A stretch of DNA of 64,000 nucleotides from Liolophura sinensis (taxonomy: Eukaryota > Mollusca > Polyplacophora > Chitonida > Chitonidae): positions 53,555,187 through 53,619,186 of the forward strand of contig NC_088301.1 in NCBI RefSeq assembly GCF_032854445.1, in the 5' to 3' direction. This document shows, in pieces, positions 24,218-45,200 of the stretch. The notes beneath the pieces were generated by a model that saw nothing but the letters and a program-made list of their open reading frames with translations, searched no databases and was not told where the DNA came from. Every line of letters begins with the position of its first letter. The stretch's first letter is position 1. The position numbers and the translations under genes were made by a program.

Positions 24218-26119
24218 AGTGTGTGATGGTGCCGTATGGAGGTGTTACAGAGAGAGCACAACAGGGTGTTTTCTCCAGGAAAGCCTCAAAGAAATGGACA
24301 GATTGAATGAATCTACAGAAGAGGGCAATTCAGTGTCTCATATTAGTGTGTAAACCTGTTGAATGAGTGTACATAGAAGCTGACCTAGTGTTCAGTCCAG
24401 ATCAAGATCAACTTATAACATTACTAGTAGGGACAGAGGGTGGTAGGGATATAATGGCATGCTACATACTGCAGATTTTGTCAACATCTGTCTTGGGTAT
24501 TAACCCCAGAGTTGCAATTGTGGAAATGACTAGCTGTGTGTTATTAGAAAAGACGCAGTGCTATTCTGTAAGGTTAGCTCCAAGATAATCATAAAAATAG
24601 GTATAAATATCATAGGGATGTCATGGGAATATATTGTTAACGTCAATACACATATAGTATATCAATTTTGAAAGTATTTGGAGATGTTTTATAATGAAAC
24701 ATTTTTTTAATATTAAAAGGTGGTTGATTATTATATTTTAAACATCTCAGCGGATAAGCAATATAATATCAAATAAGGTTGCTGAACTTGCTGTACTGTT
24801 ACTTGAATCACTACTCAGAAAGAGAAGAGGTGCTGGTGAAACGTTGTCCAGATATGGTGTAAATTGAGATAGCATTGCTTTCGCAGGAATTGCCTGAACA
24901 TGGTTTCAAAAGATGCAAATAGTTTTTTGTACGGATTAGTACGGTTTTAGCTTGTATTTTATGTCTTAAAGCCATTAATTCCAAAGGCTGTATGAATGTC
25001 CGATGTAAATATCTGGATAAAAATTTTGTTGTCTGGTCAAGTTTCCCATGTCTATGCAGGGATGAATGATAAAATGTTTGAAAACTTTTTTCATTTAAAT
25101 ATTTTTTTTCAATTGTTATTGTTTCTCTCCCTTTTTTGTTTTAACATGTGATCCATAATATTTTCCCTCATCCCAAATCCCATTTCTAAATGCATGGTAG
25201 ATGTTTTAGTTCCTGTCTGTTTTGTTCAGTGTCAACTGAATGAGGCTTTCCTTTTGAGGGTTAGCAATTTTCTATGTGACTTTCATTACAATATTTTGAT
25301 ATGGATACATGCTTCCCCATGTATTTAGCACTTAGTGGTAGATGTTATATTAACTAGAATTATCTTTCAGGGGAAAAATGTTCCATTTCACGTTACATGT
25401 ATTTGACAGGTATTTGACAGGTTGCTAATTACTGGGAAAAGATAAAATTGTGATATAAAACCAGCCACATACAGCAAAATGGTCGTTTTGAGAATCAGTA
25501 AACTAACAAATTGACACCTGTTAATATAATAATCTCACACAGTGATGCAAATGTAGAGCTATGTATTTATTTCATTATGCACAAGAACTATTGATCGCTC
25601 ACCACAAGTTTCAACAGTTAAAGAGAATACATGTTTATATCATTTTGTGATTAAGCACAAGTTTTGAAGGTTATTCAAATTTTAACAACAGTGAATACCC
25701 ATACATCATTCCTTAAATTGAAGTGCGCGCTAACCAAAGGTTTTAAGGATTATTATTAGATTTATCAAAATAGTTAGAAAACACATTTCAGCATTTTAGG
25801 AAAATTACTCTATTGATAGACATCAGTTTCCCCAGTTCCTCTCAGTTGAGGAACCCCATGCACCCATGCTAAGTGTGTTGATTTGCATTCATAAATAAAG
25901 ATTAGTTCACATTTGTACAGTATGCTGTAAGTTTGGCATTTCATAGTTTTATATTGAGCTTATTTACAAGCACACTTTTATGTATAAATCACCTGTGTGT
26001 GAGTTTTTTTGCCTCTGTATATTTTTGCATTTTTTCTTTGTTTGAAGTTGCGAAAAATTCTTCCATTCAGAAACTGTTATTTTCTGATAAATTTTGTTCT
26101 TCTGAATTTACCTAATAAA
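24218..26119 (+). other. Probable 3' UTR of the p38 gene
   Basis: Non-coding AT-rich sequence after the TAA at 24215-24217. Candidate poly(A) signals AATAAA occur at 25894-25899 and 26114-26119, which would give a 3' UTR of about 1.7-1.9 kb. No repeats of the SINE families were seen inside it. The true end needs transcript data. Confidence 0.4.
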
Positions 26120-28723
26120 TAGACAAAGATAGACTTCTACCAATACCTTTCAAGAAAATTTTTATGACTGCTGCTATATTTCTGTGTGTTTAAGTTGTAA
26201 CTGGTATCCTTTGATGCATATGTAGATTTAATATTAGGTGGCTATTGCTTGCTAGTGATTACTTACCTTCAATGTTGTTTTGTGGACATCAAAGTTGACA
26301 ACATATGTTTGCTCATTTAAACCTCATTGTGTATTTTTGAGATCAGTATATGTAGTATATAAATGATATGCACAAGATGTGGTGTGGTTTTTCTGTTGAA
26401 TACAAATATGTGATGACCATATTCAACTGGATGGTGCGGTCATTCATAGAATTCGTGAAACTCTTATAAAACATATTACAGTAAGTACTTGCAGTTCAAT
26501 ACATCCCGTAATATGTCCACACTTTTATAGAGGCTTGTTTTTGAAAATAGCATCCTCTACATATATATGTTTTGTGCAGTCAATAGGATGGAGTTTTTTT
26601 GTGTTGAACTATTAGTCCTATGTTGCATTATTTTGATGTGTTTAATTTCTAAAATTCATCTATTCCCATGTGCCAATGAAGTGGCATGAAGCCCAAATAT
26701 AGGTCTACTATTTCCTGTGCCTAACACTTTCAGTTTTATATGAATATATCGAGAAAACTGCAGATGTTAATCCTTCTGTCTAAAGATATGATTGGTTTAA
26801 AACAAATTTTTGGAGAATTTTCTCAGAAAAATGTTGTACTTCAGGATTGTCAAACAGCAACTTTCTTAAAATAATAATAGACAAACAAAATGTATCATAT
26901 ACTGTTGAGAGGCATACAGTTTATATTCTTTTACAGGACCATATGTTAACATCATTTATATAAATAATAAACGTATTAAAAATATTTTCATTGCCTGTTG
27001 AAATTTCTTTACTGCATGTTGTATGCATGCCTGAATATTTAATGTCAAGCAGGAATGCTTGCCAACAAGAATGGATTTTTTTAATCTTGTGTGACTGATT
27101 TGACTGTTTACCTCCTCTGTAGGAAGGCTTACAGTGTGATGCAAGTTCATGACCAGGTTCAGTTCCTCCACCTTTACTACAGTATGTGTGTTACATATGT
27201 TTTACACTGCTGAAAGGGGGGAATTTATAGGCTTAAAGCCTAAGTCGACAATGAAAGGGGGTAACATCTGGGTTTAATTGGTCAACTTTAATTTTGTTTG
27301 AAGTTAACGTTATCAAAATCGGTGTATAACAGACAAGGTTAATTTCCTCCAGTTAGCCAGATTTCATACTTGACCAAATGGAGGAAATGGGAGAAATTGT
27401 CATGTGTTTTACAACCAAACCAAAAGCTTACTGCCCAGGCTGAAGTGACAAATTCTTAAATATGTTAAATCGTAAAAAATAAACCTAAGGCTACGCTTTT
27501 TGCATAGAGGTGATAGAATTGCACTTCTGCCAAGGAAAACCATGACCTCAAAAATGTTCATTGTGTAGAAAATTTATTGGGAAACATCTGGGCCTAAATG
27601 TAATTACCCCAGAACTTCTCAGTTCTTTAAGGGCACATTTCAGGAATCCACAGATTGTAGGCCGGCCCCTTGAAAATATTTGATATTCGTAATTTTTATT
27701 TCAACACCTTTCAGTTAGCTCTTAACAGTTAAATGCTACCTCACACGGCACACGATTGGATTTAAACTTTTTCCTTTTTAAAAGCTCTCCTCTTACCTTA
27801 TTCATCGTTAAACTAGATTGCACCAATAAGCCTACATGGTATATGGTGTTTACTCATTACGACAAACTGTGACTGAAAATCCAAAACAGATCACATGAAG
27901 GTAGTGAAATACTCTGGTATTATTTTTAATCTTTTAATGTTAATGGCATCTACAGCACAACTAACATGACAAACTGTAAATGTTGGCTTGCTGGGGAAAG
28001 ACAGCTAATAATACAGTTGTTTAGCAGGTCACAAGCAAACATGGCGACCAGACCAGACCATGAAATCGGTGTGTAGCCTAGCATATATTTACCGGAAGTG
28101 GTGTTCATGTGTTGGGGCTTGTCAACAAGAGCAATGACTGTCGTGGCACTTCGTCACAGATCATAGCGGGTGTGTATCCATTACTCTTATAGGCTGTTAG
28201 AAGCGTTACAGGATCTGTTCAGACGTTGGCCACTGATTTGCGCTGCTTATTAGCTTGAGGTTCGTATATATGGGGATTTAATCTGCCCAGGATTAATCGA
28301 ATTCATTGGTGTATATTTTGCAGCACACGCACACGTGTTGTTGCTGCAGTGACTTCTTCTTTCGCCGGCTTCAAACACATGAGATTGTCATTAATAAGGC
28401 AGTATGCCTGTCAATGTCAGGTGTTTAGGTTGAAAATCTTGAGTTATGACCAGTGACATCCATATCTTAATGACATTGCGAACAGAAATCGCTTCTACAA
28501 CTACATGTATTCATCCCAGGAAAAACAAATGTACCACTGTTGCTCCAAGTACATATTATAATGACAGTAATTCTTTAGATTATGTCAGTGTATTAACTGT
28601 CTCAGCATCAGACAAACCATCTGAATGATGGGTCTTTCATGATTACAAGTGACCACAAGAAAGCTTAATCATGAAGGCACAAAGTGGTGTACACATCTTG
28701 GACATATATGTGCATACTAGTCG

Positions 28724-28836
28724 ACCAGCAGGTGGTCATGGGTTTCTCAGCCCGGTTTCCTCCCACCTTAAGGCAGGCTGTCGTCGTATAAGTGAAATAT
28801 TCTTCAGTACAGGTTAGACAGCAGTGAAATAAATAT
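28724..28836 (+). repeat. Main SINE, diverged 3' fragment
   Basis: 'ggtttcctcccacc' and 'gtataagtgaaatattctt' blocks are present; the tail is degraded. Confidence 0.7.
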
Positions 28837-29560
28837 GTAAATATATGGTTGTGTGAAAACAAACATGTTTCACAACATTTCTCACCCAACTATTTTAATT
28901 ACATTAAAATTATTTTCGTACCAAAGACATTTATGATAGAATAAATGGGTGTATGATGTAGGAGTACATGTAGAAAGGGTACTGTAACTTTTCTGTTGTA
29001 TATGTACTGATGGATGGAAAAATACAGTGAAGGCTGGTGAAATTGGGTGGGTAAACTATAGCAGTTCAACCATGGATAGCTAATATCTTAGCTAAACATT
29101 CAGAATGAAAGTAAGGTCTTAACATTTAAGTCTTGTGCCACCATTCAAGGTATAGTTATTCAGTACAGCTTCCATATGTACTGTGGATATTTATGCTCCA
29201 GATGAGGGACCCTGCTCTGCAACTGAAACTCACCATGTCACCATGTTTTGAATTGAACTAGATCTGTGCAACGTCTGCATCTTTCACTGTGTAGCCCCGT
29301 GATTCCTCAGCATGAATGAAATAGGAAAACTATAGTGCAGTTTCTAGTACACATACCTGTTTTCAAATAGGAAATATTTCATGAATACATAATTTCAACA
29401 GTATACGCACAACCACATCTCTAGAGCGAACGTCTTACATGGCGCCACAAATGTCTTGGCATCACAAAGCAAGATGAGCAAGTGCACATGAAGTCTTCTA
29501 CAAACTTGAAGTTTTTTGATTTAACAAGTCAAACATGTATGGTCCCATTAATCTGTTACA

Positions 29561-29654
29561 CTCGGTTTCCTCCCACCATAATGCTGGCCGCTGTTGTATA
29601 AGTGAAATATTCTTGAGTACTGTGTAAAACATCAAGCAAATAAATAAATAAAGA
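29561..29654 (+). repeat. Main SINE, 3' fragment just upstream of GMPPB
   Basis: 'ctcggtttcctcccaccata' to (AAAT)n tail, ending about 265 bases before the GMPPB start codon, possibly in its promoter or 5' intron. Confidence 0.85.
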
Positions 29655-29792
29655 AATTAATCTGTTACATTGTGTTGATGATGGCCTTAAGTATTCACTT
29701 TATTAGCTTGAAAGGTTTTATTTATTTAGGTATGAAACTACCTGAAAGCAAATATTTTCGACCAACACAGTTAATTATATACCTTTGTTTGA

Positions 29793-36734
<6,942 letters not shown>

Positions 36735-39700
36735 CAGTCCTGCATCAAGTCATTGTCATACATATAACCTATGGACATGTTGTCACAACCATTTCAAAAC
36801 CATCAGTTTTTATGTATGTTGATGTTAAATCATGTAGTTGGAAGTTCTTGCTGGGGGGATCTGGTGCTAGTAACAGTGACACCTGTAATGTCAACTTTTT
36901 CACGAACTAATCTTCTTGATGTACTACAGACCACAGTCTTCAGACAAAAAGGGGCAGGGTGGCAGTTTTCTGACATTTGCGAGATATGAAATTGATTGTG
37001 TCCAGAAAGTTTCTAAACAGTGATAATTTCATCGTAATCGACAATTACTAGATACGTATATGAAAAAAGCCTTTTTCATTTCATGTCCAGGTTGTATGCT
37101 TTCTGAAGCTGTGTTTCCACGGACATAAGATTGCAATTGGGACAACTCATTCGATAGTTCTTCTGAGATTGGGAATTACATGTATATGAATACAATGGCG
37201 TGTTTCCACGGACTCTGCCCAAGCAGGCTTTAATTCAGCGCAAATGGAACATCACATTTTTAATGTATGAGGCAAGGTTATATTGATAGGGTGGATTGAC
37301 AGTGTAGTAGAGGCACAGTTGTGAAGACATGGGGTGTGGAAGCACTGTATCGAATGTGTTATCACATGAATCTCGTGTCCATGGAAACACAGCCTAATTG
37401 TTAACTGTGATACTGGCATTGCCTTGGTTTTAAACTCATTGAATCATGATGTAGTGTAGGAGCATTGTATGGTAATACAAAAGCAAAGCTTGAATTTGAA
37501 TTGTAATGGGCAGGTCAAGACACCAGTATGTACACCTCATTGATGGAACAATATCTGAAGAAAGACTACATTATTGATTACACCCTTGAAAACCAGCTCA
37601 TCACAGGTCTTGAGAACATATCTACAAGTTTGTGACTTTCAGCAGGAGGACACATGGAAGCATTTGGTCTGCCATTTCAAATCTGTACCATTTCAGACAA
37701 AGTAATGCTGTGTCAAGCAAACTTCTTAGATTGAAAGTGGAGTGATTCACGGAAGTAGACATGTGAAATGTAATTGTTTTTATCTTATCTTAAGGACACT
37801 AATTTTAATTGTTGTTTGATGGGCAGAATAGATCTTTTTTTTTGTCAGTGTTGGAGGAGAGCATAAAAATGAAAGTGAAACTTGAAAATAATTTAATTTG
37901 TTGATGAAATGGACTATTTTGGCAATTCGCCCTATTAAGCACATTTTTAAATGATGGGAAAGCCTTGACAAACAGAAAAATCATTAAAAAAAACATCAAA
38001 AGTGGATTTCAGTTTTATTTTTATTCCAGTTTTGGAGTTTTTAATGTCTGTTCAAAACCCAAATACAATTGGTGTTACCTATTGGACCAGTATTTGATAT
38101 ATCCTTTATAAATGTAACATCAGGAAGATTAGTCATTGGTCAGAATAATATCTGAAGTGTGTGAATACTGGCTGTGGCTTTGCATGCTGAAGTCATAGTT
38201 CAAACAGAAAGTTGTATCCAAAGTTGGCTTTAAACATCAAGTTATTTGACTCGTAGAAAAGATTAATACATGACTTGATCACATTTTTACAGAACTTAAA
38301 ACGTCATCATTTCCACTGTGAAAATTCTTTGGAGTTCATTTGCAGGTGCTATTTCATACAAGTACATCACTGTGGGTGCCAAAATTTATGTAATGCTCAG
38401 CTAAATATTTACAGTTAATAGTGAAATTTGGGCAGTTACAAAACAAACAATGGCACTCACTGAAAGTGAAATATAGATATGTGTCAACATTTGTGATGAA
38501 ATAATGTGATAAAATGAATTGAGCTTCCAGGTGGCAAGTCCCAAAATATTATTAGTTTTCTATAGTTAGCCAAATTGTTGAGTAACAATTTGTCCATTCT
38601 TATCACTTCGCTTTCTTTTGGTACCTGTCATCTGTAGAGAGATGTTGAAAATCGTATTTTGTTGCCTACATACTGTTAGCCACCATCTGAACATTTTTTT
38701 CTGGAAATTCCAGAAGTTTTAAGTAATATTTAATTAACGTATTTTTTATGCTCAGTGGAAAAGACTTGAAAGGCATATCTATTTTTTCTTCAATGCAAAA
38801 GGATTGGGGTACATGTGCATTCAGGTGCGACCATGTGTATATTAATTAAAAACCGCTTGGAAGCATTATTTGGTTTTAAGTGTAAATTGTGAAGATGTTT
38901 TCTTGTGCTCTTAGCAGCAAAATTCAAAATCTGAAAACTGTCAGAAACATTATGAACTGCGATTCCAAGTGTTTCCAAATGTACATGTACTTCTTTTTGA
39001 CACACTGCTAAAAATTAACATTCCAACCTGAGATATATGGAAAAAAATTTAAATGTTGTCCATGTGAAATGCCATTAAAATTATTTTTATAAAAAAAATT
39101 ATCACACTGTATATGAAGTTCATAAATTAAGAGTTTGATCAATCTTTATGATATAGGGCCTATTTGTATGCCATGTTTTATGGAGTAGAGGTGTAATCTG
39201 CTAGGGAGGAGTAAAGGTTGCTTTAAGACTGAAAGGGTTCACTGTTATGTTTTCTAGTACATTTATATTTCTGTACTTCTTTGACTGTCTGCTAGTTAGG
39301 TAAAAATATATCATGTAGTATGAAAGTCGATTTAGGAAGTTGCAGTTACAAGTATTTACTTGTATTTCAGAGAGACAATCCTCTGTATTGGTACCATCAT
39401 TACAGAATTGTTTGATTTGGGTGATGGTGGGTCTGAACAGATACAAATTTACCTTTTAAGTAATCATGTTCATTTTAGCTTTTTACTGGTTAATGAGGTC
39501 TCATCTTGCTTCAAATTAAGATATAGTTTAATGTGGAAAGTGTGTTTTAATATTTCTTACCATGTTGAGACATTTTTGTAAATGCTGCTTTCTGATATTT
39601 TAAATGAGGTGTATCATCAGAATTAATTTATTCATTTTATTTATGGGATGCCTACCTGCTCCACTAGTCTCACTGACCAAAAATGTAAATATTATAAGGT

Positions 39701-39985
39701 TCCGAAACAATAGTCAATACAGATATTTGCTGTTCTTACTAACAATGACAGTTAATATGTAACAATGTATAAAGTTGCTGGCCTACATGTAGTAGTATTC
39801 TGTGTTTTCATTAAAGGACCTTGGCAATGTGTGTAGCCTACATGCATATTCACTTTGTCATTTAAGTTTGCATTAATAGCATTGTGTACAAATATTTACA
39901 TATTTTAACAATTATGAGGGAGACAAATTGAATGACTTACAAACTGAATTATATTCAGTGGTACAATAAAGAACTTGGCATCACA
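36735..39985 (+). other. Probable long 3' UTR of GMPPB, containing a MITE-like element
   Basis: The clearest poly(A) signal after the stop is AATAAA at 39965-39970, implying a ~3.2 kb 3' UTR if used. The stretch holds an inverted-repeat element (37106-37395) and otherwise unique AT-rich DNA with no coding signal. The neighbouring RNF123 gene reads toward it from the right. Confidence 0.4.
37106..37395. repeat. MITE-like element, family B, with ~50-bp terminal inverted repeats
   Basis: The left 'gctgtgtttccacggaca...cattcgata' and right 'atcgaatgtg...tgtccatggaaacacagc' arms are inverted repeats with few mismatches. A third partial copy of the end ('gtgtttccacggact') lies at 37200-37215. No coding content. 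It sits in the presumed GMPPB 3' UTR, so it may be transcribed as a hairpin. Confidence 0.75.
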
Positions 39986-40583
39986 TACATGTAGTTGTGA
40001 CAGTCCATTTGAAGGTACACCATACATGTGTACACGTATATGTTGCAACCGAATGAGTGGCTGTTCAACAACTTCTGTATACCATCAAAAGATTCAAAAA
40101 CACTCTAAATTTGCAGCTAAATGCTTGGTCAAGTTGTGATCACTTTTGAAAACTTGACACGAGTGAGCCCTACTGTTTTTAATTCTATATTCTAACATCC
40201 TGTGTTCACCAACAGGAAGGGATATTCCAGTTTGTGTTTGTGTCTTCAGTAAAAATGTGACTGAGCAATTATAAGTGGGAGTTCCATCCGACACGCACGT
40301 GAATCTGGTTGGCATGCAATTTTGAAAATTTGCACTCCAGCTTTTCAGTTTTCATACGTTAGACTGATTAAATCAAGACTAGAATTTGTCTATATAATAT
40401 TGTTTCTTCATAAGATGTCAGTGAACTTAGTGATCAAAGGTGTTGACTGTTAAAAGCTGTGGCTCATCCATGTAAAACCCTCTTTATTTGGATAGTATAA
40501 GCATGCAAAATTCATATATTATTAGAGTACCTGTACCTCCAACAAGGTTACCTTAATGTATTAGTGATCTAAAGTGCTGCACT

Positions 40584-40744
40584 ATTTGATTTGTGTTTTA
40601 CCCCATACTCAAAAATACCTTCCCCACGTACGGCAGAAGAGGAAGTCAGCATGAGTTGGAACTGAACTGCGACTGCATTGGTGAGATGCTCCTGGGTCAC
40701 TGTGCGGCTCTCGCATGCCGACTCCCTCGGCTACAGAGGCCCCT
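40584..40744 (-). repeat. Main SINE, internally deleted
   Basis: The tail end ('gtgttttaccccatactcaa') is joined directly to the tRNA-proximal half ('cgtacggcagaagaggaag' ... 'gaggccccttc'); the ~90-base core is missing. Confidence 0.75.
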
Positions 40745-41106
40745 TCTACACTTGAGATCACCAGTTGTAACACCAATCAAATTATGCCACACTTTCATTT
40801 CCTTCAGCTGAAATCAGGGACACAACCAGGACCAGGGGTCCATTTCAAAGAGCAATTTCAAACTTATGCCTTTAATACAAATAAATTTTTTTAAGTATAT
40901 GCATCAAATCAATAAAATTTGACTTTTTAGCCCAAAATGACATTGTGAAGCAAGTCCAAGACTATTGAACACAGGTTTCTTGCTCGTGATCTTGCTGCAC
41001 AACACAAAATCCTGATACAGCACTCTACCGGGCTATTCAAACACTACTTTTGTTCTCAGTTGAATGACAAAAAATAGCTCTGACAAATGTGATGGTTTTT
41101 TGTTCA

Positions 41107-41346
41107 TTTTTTATTTGATTGATGTTTAATACCCCAGCATTTTTTACTAACATTATATACATATACATGACAGCTGTCCAGTTCACAGGTGGAGGAAAGC
41201 AGAGCACCCAGAGTAATCTCCCTCTCTCAGCCAGGTAAAGGGCAAACTTCCTGACTCAAACCCGTCATCGAATCAGCCAGCACCCTCTCAGTCAATGCTC
41301 TAACCCTCTCAGTCAATGCTTTAACCCTCTCAGCCAGCAATGAGCT
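41107..41346 (-). repeat. Second SINE family with a repeated tRNA-like head
   Basis: It shares the 'atcaatcaaata' tail and 'tttcctccacc' core with the main family but has a different head. On the minus strand 'gagagggttaaagcattgac' is present almost three times in tandem (41285-41340). Confidence 0.65.
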
Positions 41347-42254
41347 GATAATGAAAATGTTCTGAATTTTTTTTTTTTTTAAATCATGGCATTGTACTGT
41401 ATCCCAAAAACTTCTGAAGACTTTTAGACTTGTGCAATATTACACAGCATCATAACATGCTATATGTAGACGTTTTAAATTGCAAAGCTCTAAAATTTTA
41501 AAAATAAGCCACATTCACATGAAAAATTGTTACCGTGACAACATGTATATAATGAAAATCTTCTCTGTATCCATAAAAGAACAAATTAAATGCATTCTAT
41601 CACGAAATCTTGAAAAGAAAAAACATTCCACTTGTATAGAACAGAGATCAAGCACTGCCATTAGTATTTAATCTAAATAGGAACTTGTAAAATCAGATGA
41701 TGCTGATGAAATATAGGAGGAATTTAAAATAAAGAAAACACCCACCAACATGCACACAGAGCCAAAATTTATATAACTACTATACATATCTCTCAGATGA
41801 TTTGATACCAAAAGAAAACAATAAATATACAAAGCATTGCAATGAAAAAGTGTTTTTAAGTACACCTAAGGCATTACCACTCTTAACACTCACTTTATGT
41901 ACATATGTGAATATTTACATAAGTGTAAAGGCAGATATGTTGTTTGGCTAAGCTATGAACAGGTAGTGATATTTCTCTATAAATGTTCATACATTTTTTG
42001 AACTACAATATAAAACTGAAAATGTGATATAAATGCACTGACGAGAAGATATATCCGGTGGTAGAAAGACCATTTAAGATAGAATAACAACATAGAATGT
42101 CTACATCTTAGAATTGCATAGCCTGCTGTAAAACAACACCACCATTTAATAATATTTTTTTTTAAGTTAAATGAAGTTAAAAATTTAAGCACATTACATA
42201 GAACATATATGCTAACCTTTCTGTTTTAAATTTCAGATTAACCTTCTATGACTG

Positions 42255-45200
42255 TTATTGTATAGGTAGTCCATGAACATCCAATACTCCGGTAATGATC
42301 AGCTTGCAGAAGAAACATTCTTTTTTGCTCATCAAATGCTGCCGGATGCACTTCCTGAAAATACATGAAAAGAATTCAGAATTGTTTCCTTTCAACAGCC
42401 TTTGTTGTGTTTTATGCTGGGGAACCCATCTGGATTAAAAAAGCTGATTTATACTCGAAGAAACAAGCACACTTTTATGACGCTGCCAGGCTAGTGCCAT
42501 GTACACGACATAGAAAAACAGTATTTTATGTTCACAACATACGCCATACAGGTGTAATTACTGACAATGGCAGCATGGCAAAAGCCAACATGAAGCTGCT
42601 ATTGGGCTTACCATAAGAAAAGCCTATCCCAATCCCCTAGCACATGCATTATATATCATTCGAGTTACTCGACTCTCATGTGTAGTTTTCAGTCAATCGG
42701 CTGACCACAATGAAATCGGGTTTAGCCTACAGGGCACCTGTCACTGTGTCCATATATATGTGCATGAAAGAAGCTTTGTTAAATTTAGTTTAGTGCATTT
42801 GGATGTATAACGTTGAGAACAGTTAAACAGAAACATATGAACTCAGACCTGTGAGTAGTCAGAATCAAAATGTGATATTGTCTAGAGAAATTCTGTAAGA
42901 AGGCCTGGTAGGTTGAGAATACATTATCTCCTTAGTAAGAGATGGCGTGGGTTAAAAAAATTCTCCCTCTAATGTTGAACTATGGGAAAATGTTTGGTAT
43001 TTTTAATAGCTGTCAGCTTTAGTGTATATTTGTTGGATCTGTATAATTTTCAGCTTTCCAGATCTTCTGAGTATGTCTGCCTTCAGCTTATGTGATGTTC
43101 ACTGTACAACCAGGGCTTACTGGTTACTGACAGAGTGGCAAATATGGGTCTTTTCCGTATGCTTTATTGCCATTTTGTTTTGCCAATGCTAGGGTGATAT
43201 CAAATGTTATCCAACTCCTAAGGTGTCTTTACAAAATTTCCTTCAATGTGCAGTATTAGGAAGTTTCATAGAATTTTGCCCATTCCTTTCAAAGCCATTA
43301 AAGAAACCATGGTGGAAATTAGGAATGAAGGTGCATATGTCAGTAATATATTGTCCCACACTGCTCATCTTTGAGATGCTTTCCACTTGCACAAAGAAGC
43401 ACAATGTTAGAAATTTTTATATATTAACACAAGATTTTCAGAAATTGATGAAAATGGACAACTGGACAGCATGACTACAGCAGAAAACTCTGACTGAAGT
43501 TGATAAAAATAGCTTTTCTCCTTTGTTCAGTGTATTTGTGTTTTGAATTATACAAGTCAGATTGTTGCATAAAAAGTTTTTAACAAACAATGTTTAACAA
43601 CCAATTTGCATGTTACCTTTTCTTTCTTTTCATGACCTTTTACCAGTTCCCAACACTGATTTTATTTATTTAATTAATTGTTGTACACAGCCATACCCAC
43701 TTATGGATTTTTCACTTATGGATATTTTTACTGGATAAACCACCTAGGCCAAGATGTGCATCACATACCTGCATGACCTGTGTCCACACGGTTGAAAGAC
43801 AGCAGTTTGTGGATTTGCATAGCAAATAGTACATAAATCTTCCTCTCTCACCGGCTAAATGAAAAAATTACATTTCAATATTGCAGATATTTAAATAATA
43901 ACTCAATGGGTGCAGATTATTTCAATTCTAAATCCAAAACTGGTATTTTTTAAAATATTAATTTCAATAATAAATACATGCAAACAATTCTTTCTGGAGA
44001 GAAAGAAATTAACTTCCCTGTTGATTTAGCTGAAGCAGTTTACTATTTATTTATTTACTTGGTGTTCTACACCACACTCATACCATAACGTTTTACTTAT
44101 CTGATGGCAGCCTGCATTTTGGTGGAAGGAAACCAAGCATAACCAATGGCAGAGACAGTTGACAGAATTGCGATATGTACTTGTGCATATTTGTTCAATT
44201 CTCCAAATATTTACCAACATACACATAAAAACTGTGTAAAACAATGAATAAATTAAATAATTTTAAGTCAGTGAACATTATGTTAATTTATGTAAACTGT
44301 ACTCAACATTAGTTTTAACTCAAGCTTTTTGATTAAGCTATAGAGGTCAAAATGGTGCACTCTGTTTATTTTTTTCTCAAACTGCAGCAGAGTTGGGCAA
44401 AGTTTTAGTTTTTGGTCACAGCAAAACAAGGTTAAAATATCTTGTAGAAAGAAGGCCCAGTGGACCCTTGCTGACTTACCTGTGCCTGCTCACTGGCTGT
44501 GTTCTGGTATTTTCGAATGTGAGTGATCAATGACTCTACCATCTCCACCTCCGATGTGTCCACTTCTTTGTCTGAAACCATATTGATTCAATTATTTCCT
44601 CTCACTTTTATAACTTACGGTCAGTTTTATTAGAAGAGAAAACAGACCACAGTAAAGTGAGATTTTCTTGGCATGTAGTATTAAAGATTTCTCTCATATA
44701 AACCAAGACAGCCATATACACAATTAAGCCGTTTTCGTGAACACTGTGTTTTTTATGTAAACTGTACTCAAGATTAGTCTGATTAATTCAAGCTTGTTGA
44801 TTAAGCAATGGAGGGAATACAAGACAGACCCCCACCCTGACAATTACCAGAAAAGTGTGATGTGATAGAAGGTCATGGAAAACTGTGTAAGCTGTAGATT
44901 CCTGATATCTGTCAAAGATGTGTGAAAAATAACAATACACTACAAAAATTGTGCACCTAATAACCACCTACACGATCTGAAAGTAAAGACCTTCTTGTCG
45001 GTGTTAGTTGTTTCTTGTCCTGTGCCACCAAGTAAAAACTCCAATGATGAAAGTTGGAATCCAGCTTCTGTGCACAAACAATGGGTCACCCGCTCTTGCC
45101 TGCATAGAGAAAGAACTCTATTTAGAAATCAGTACTACCTCAAACAATACACTGTTATGTATGAATGTATGCTTGGGGTATATGTCATACAATTTTTCAG

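Larger units (their letters stand above)
39986..42254. other. Convergent interval between GMPPB and RNF123, with two SINE relics
   Basis: It contains a truncated main-family SINE (40584-40744, minus) and a second-family SINE (41107-41346, minus). The RNF123 3' UTR must begin at 42254 and run leftward. No convincing AATAAA on the minus strand was found close to the stop; ATTAAA variants sit at 42150-42145 and 41671-41666. Confidence 0.45.

Noticed and set aside
42255-42354. Alternative phase-0 reading of the last RNF123 exon ([12 protein letters not shown]...)
   Set aside because: The previous exon ends in phase 2 and the phase-corrected reading gives the RING cysteines CFFC and the conserved QHLM, so the other frame is wrong.
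44991-45099. Shorter form of the RNF123 exon ending at a GTCTTT donor
   Set aside because: It leaves phase 0 while the next exon needs phase 1; extending to the GTAGGT donor (exon end 44972) keeps the frame and matches the human sequence.
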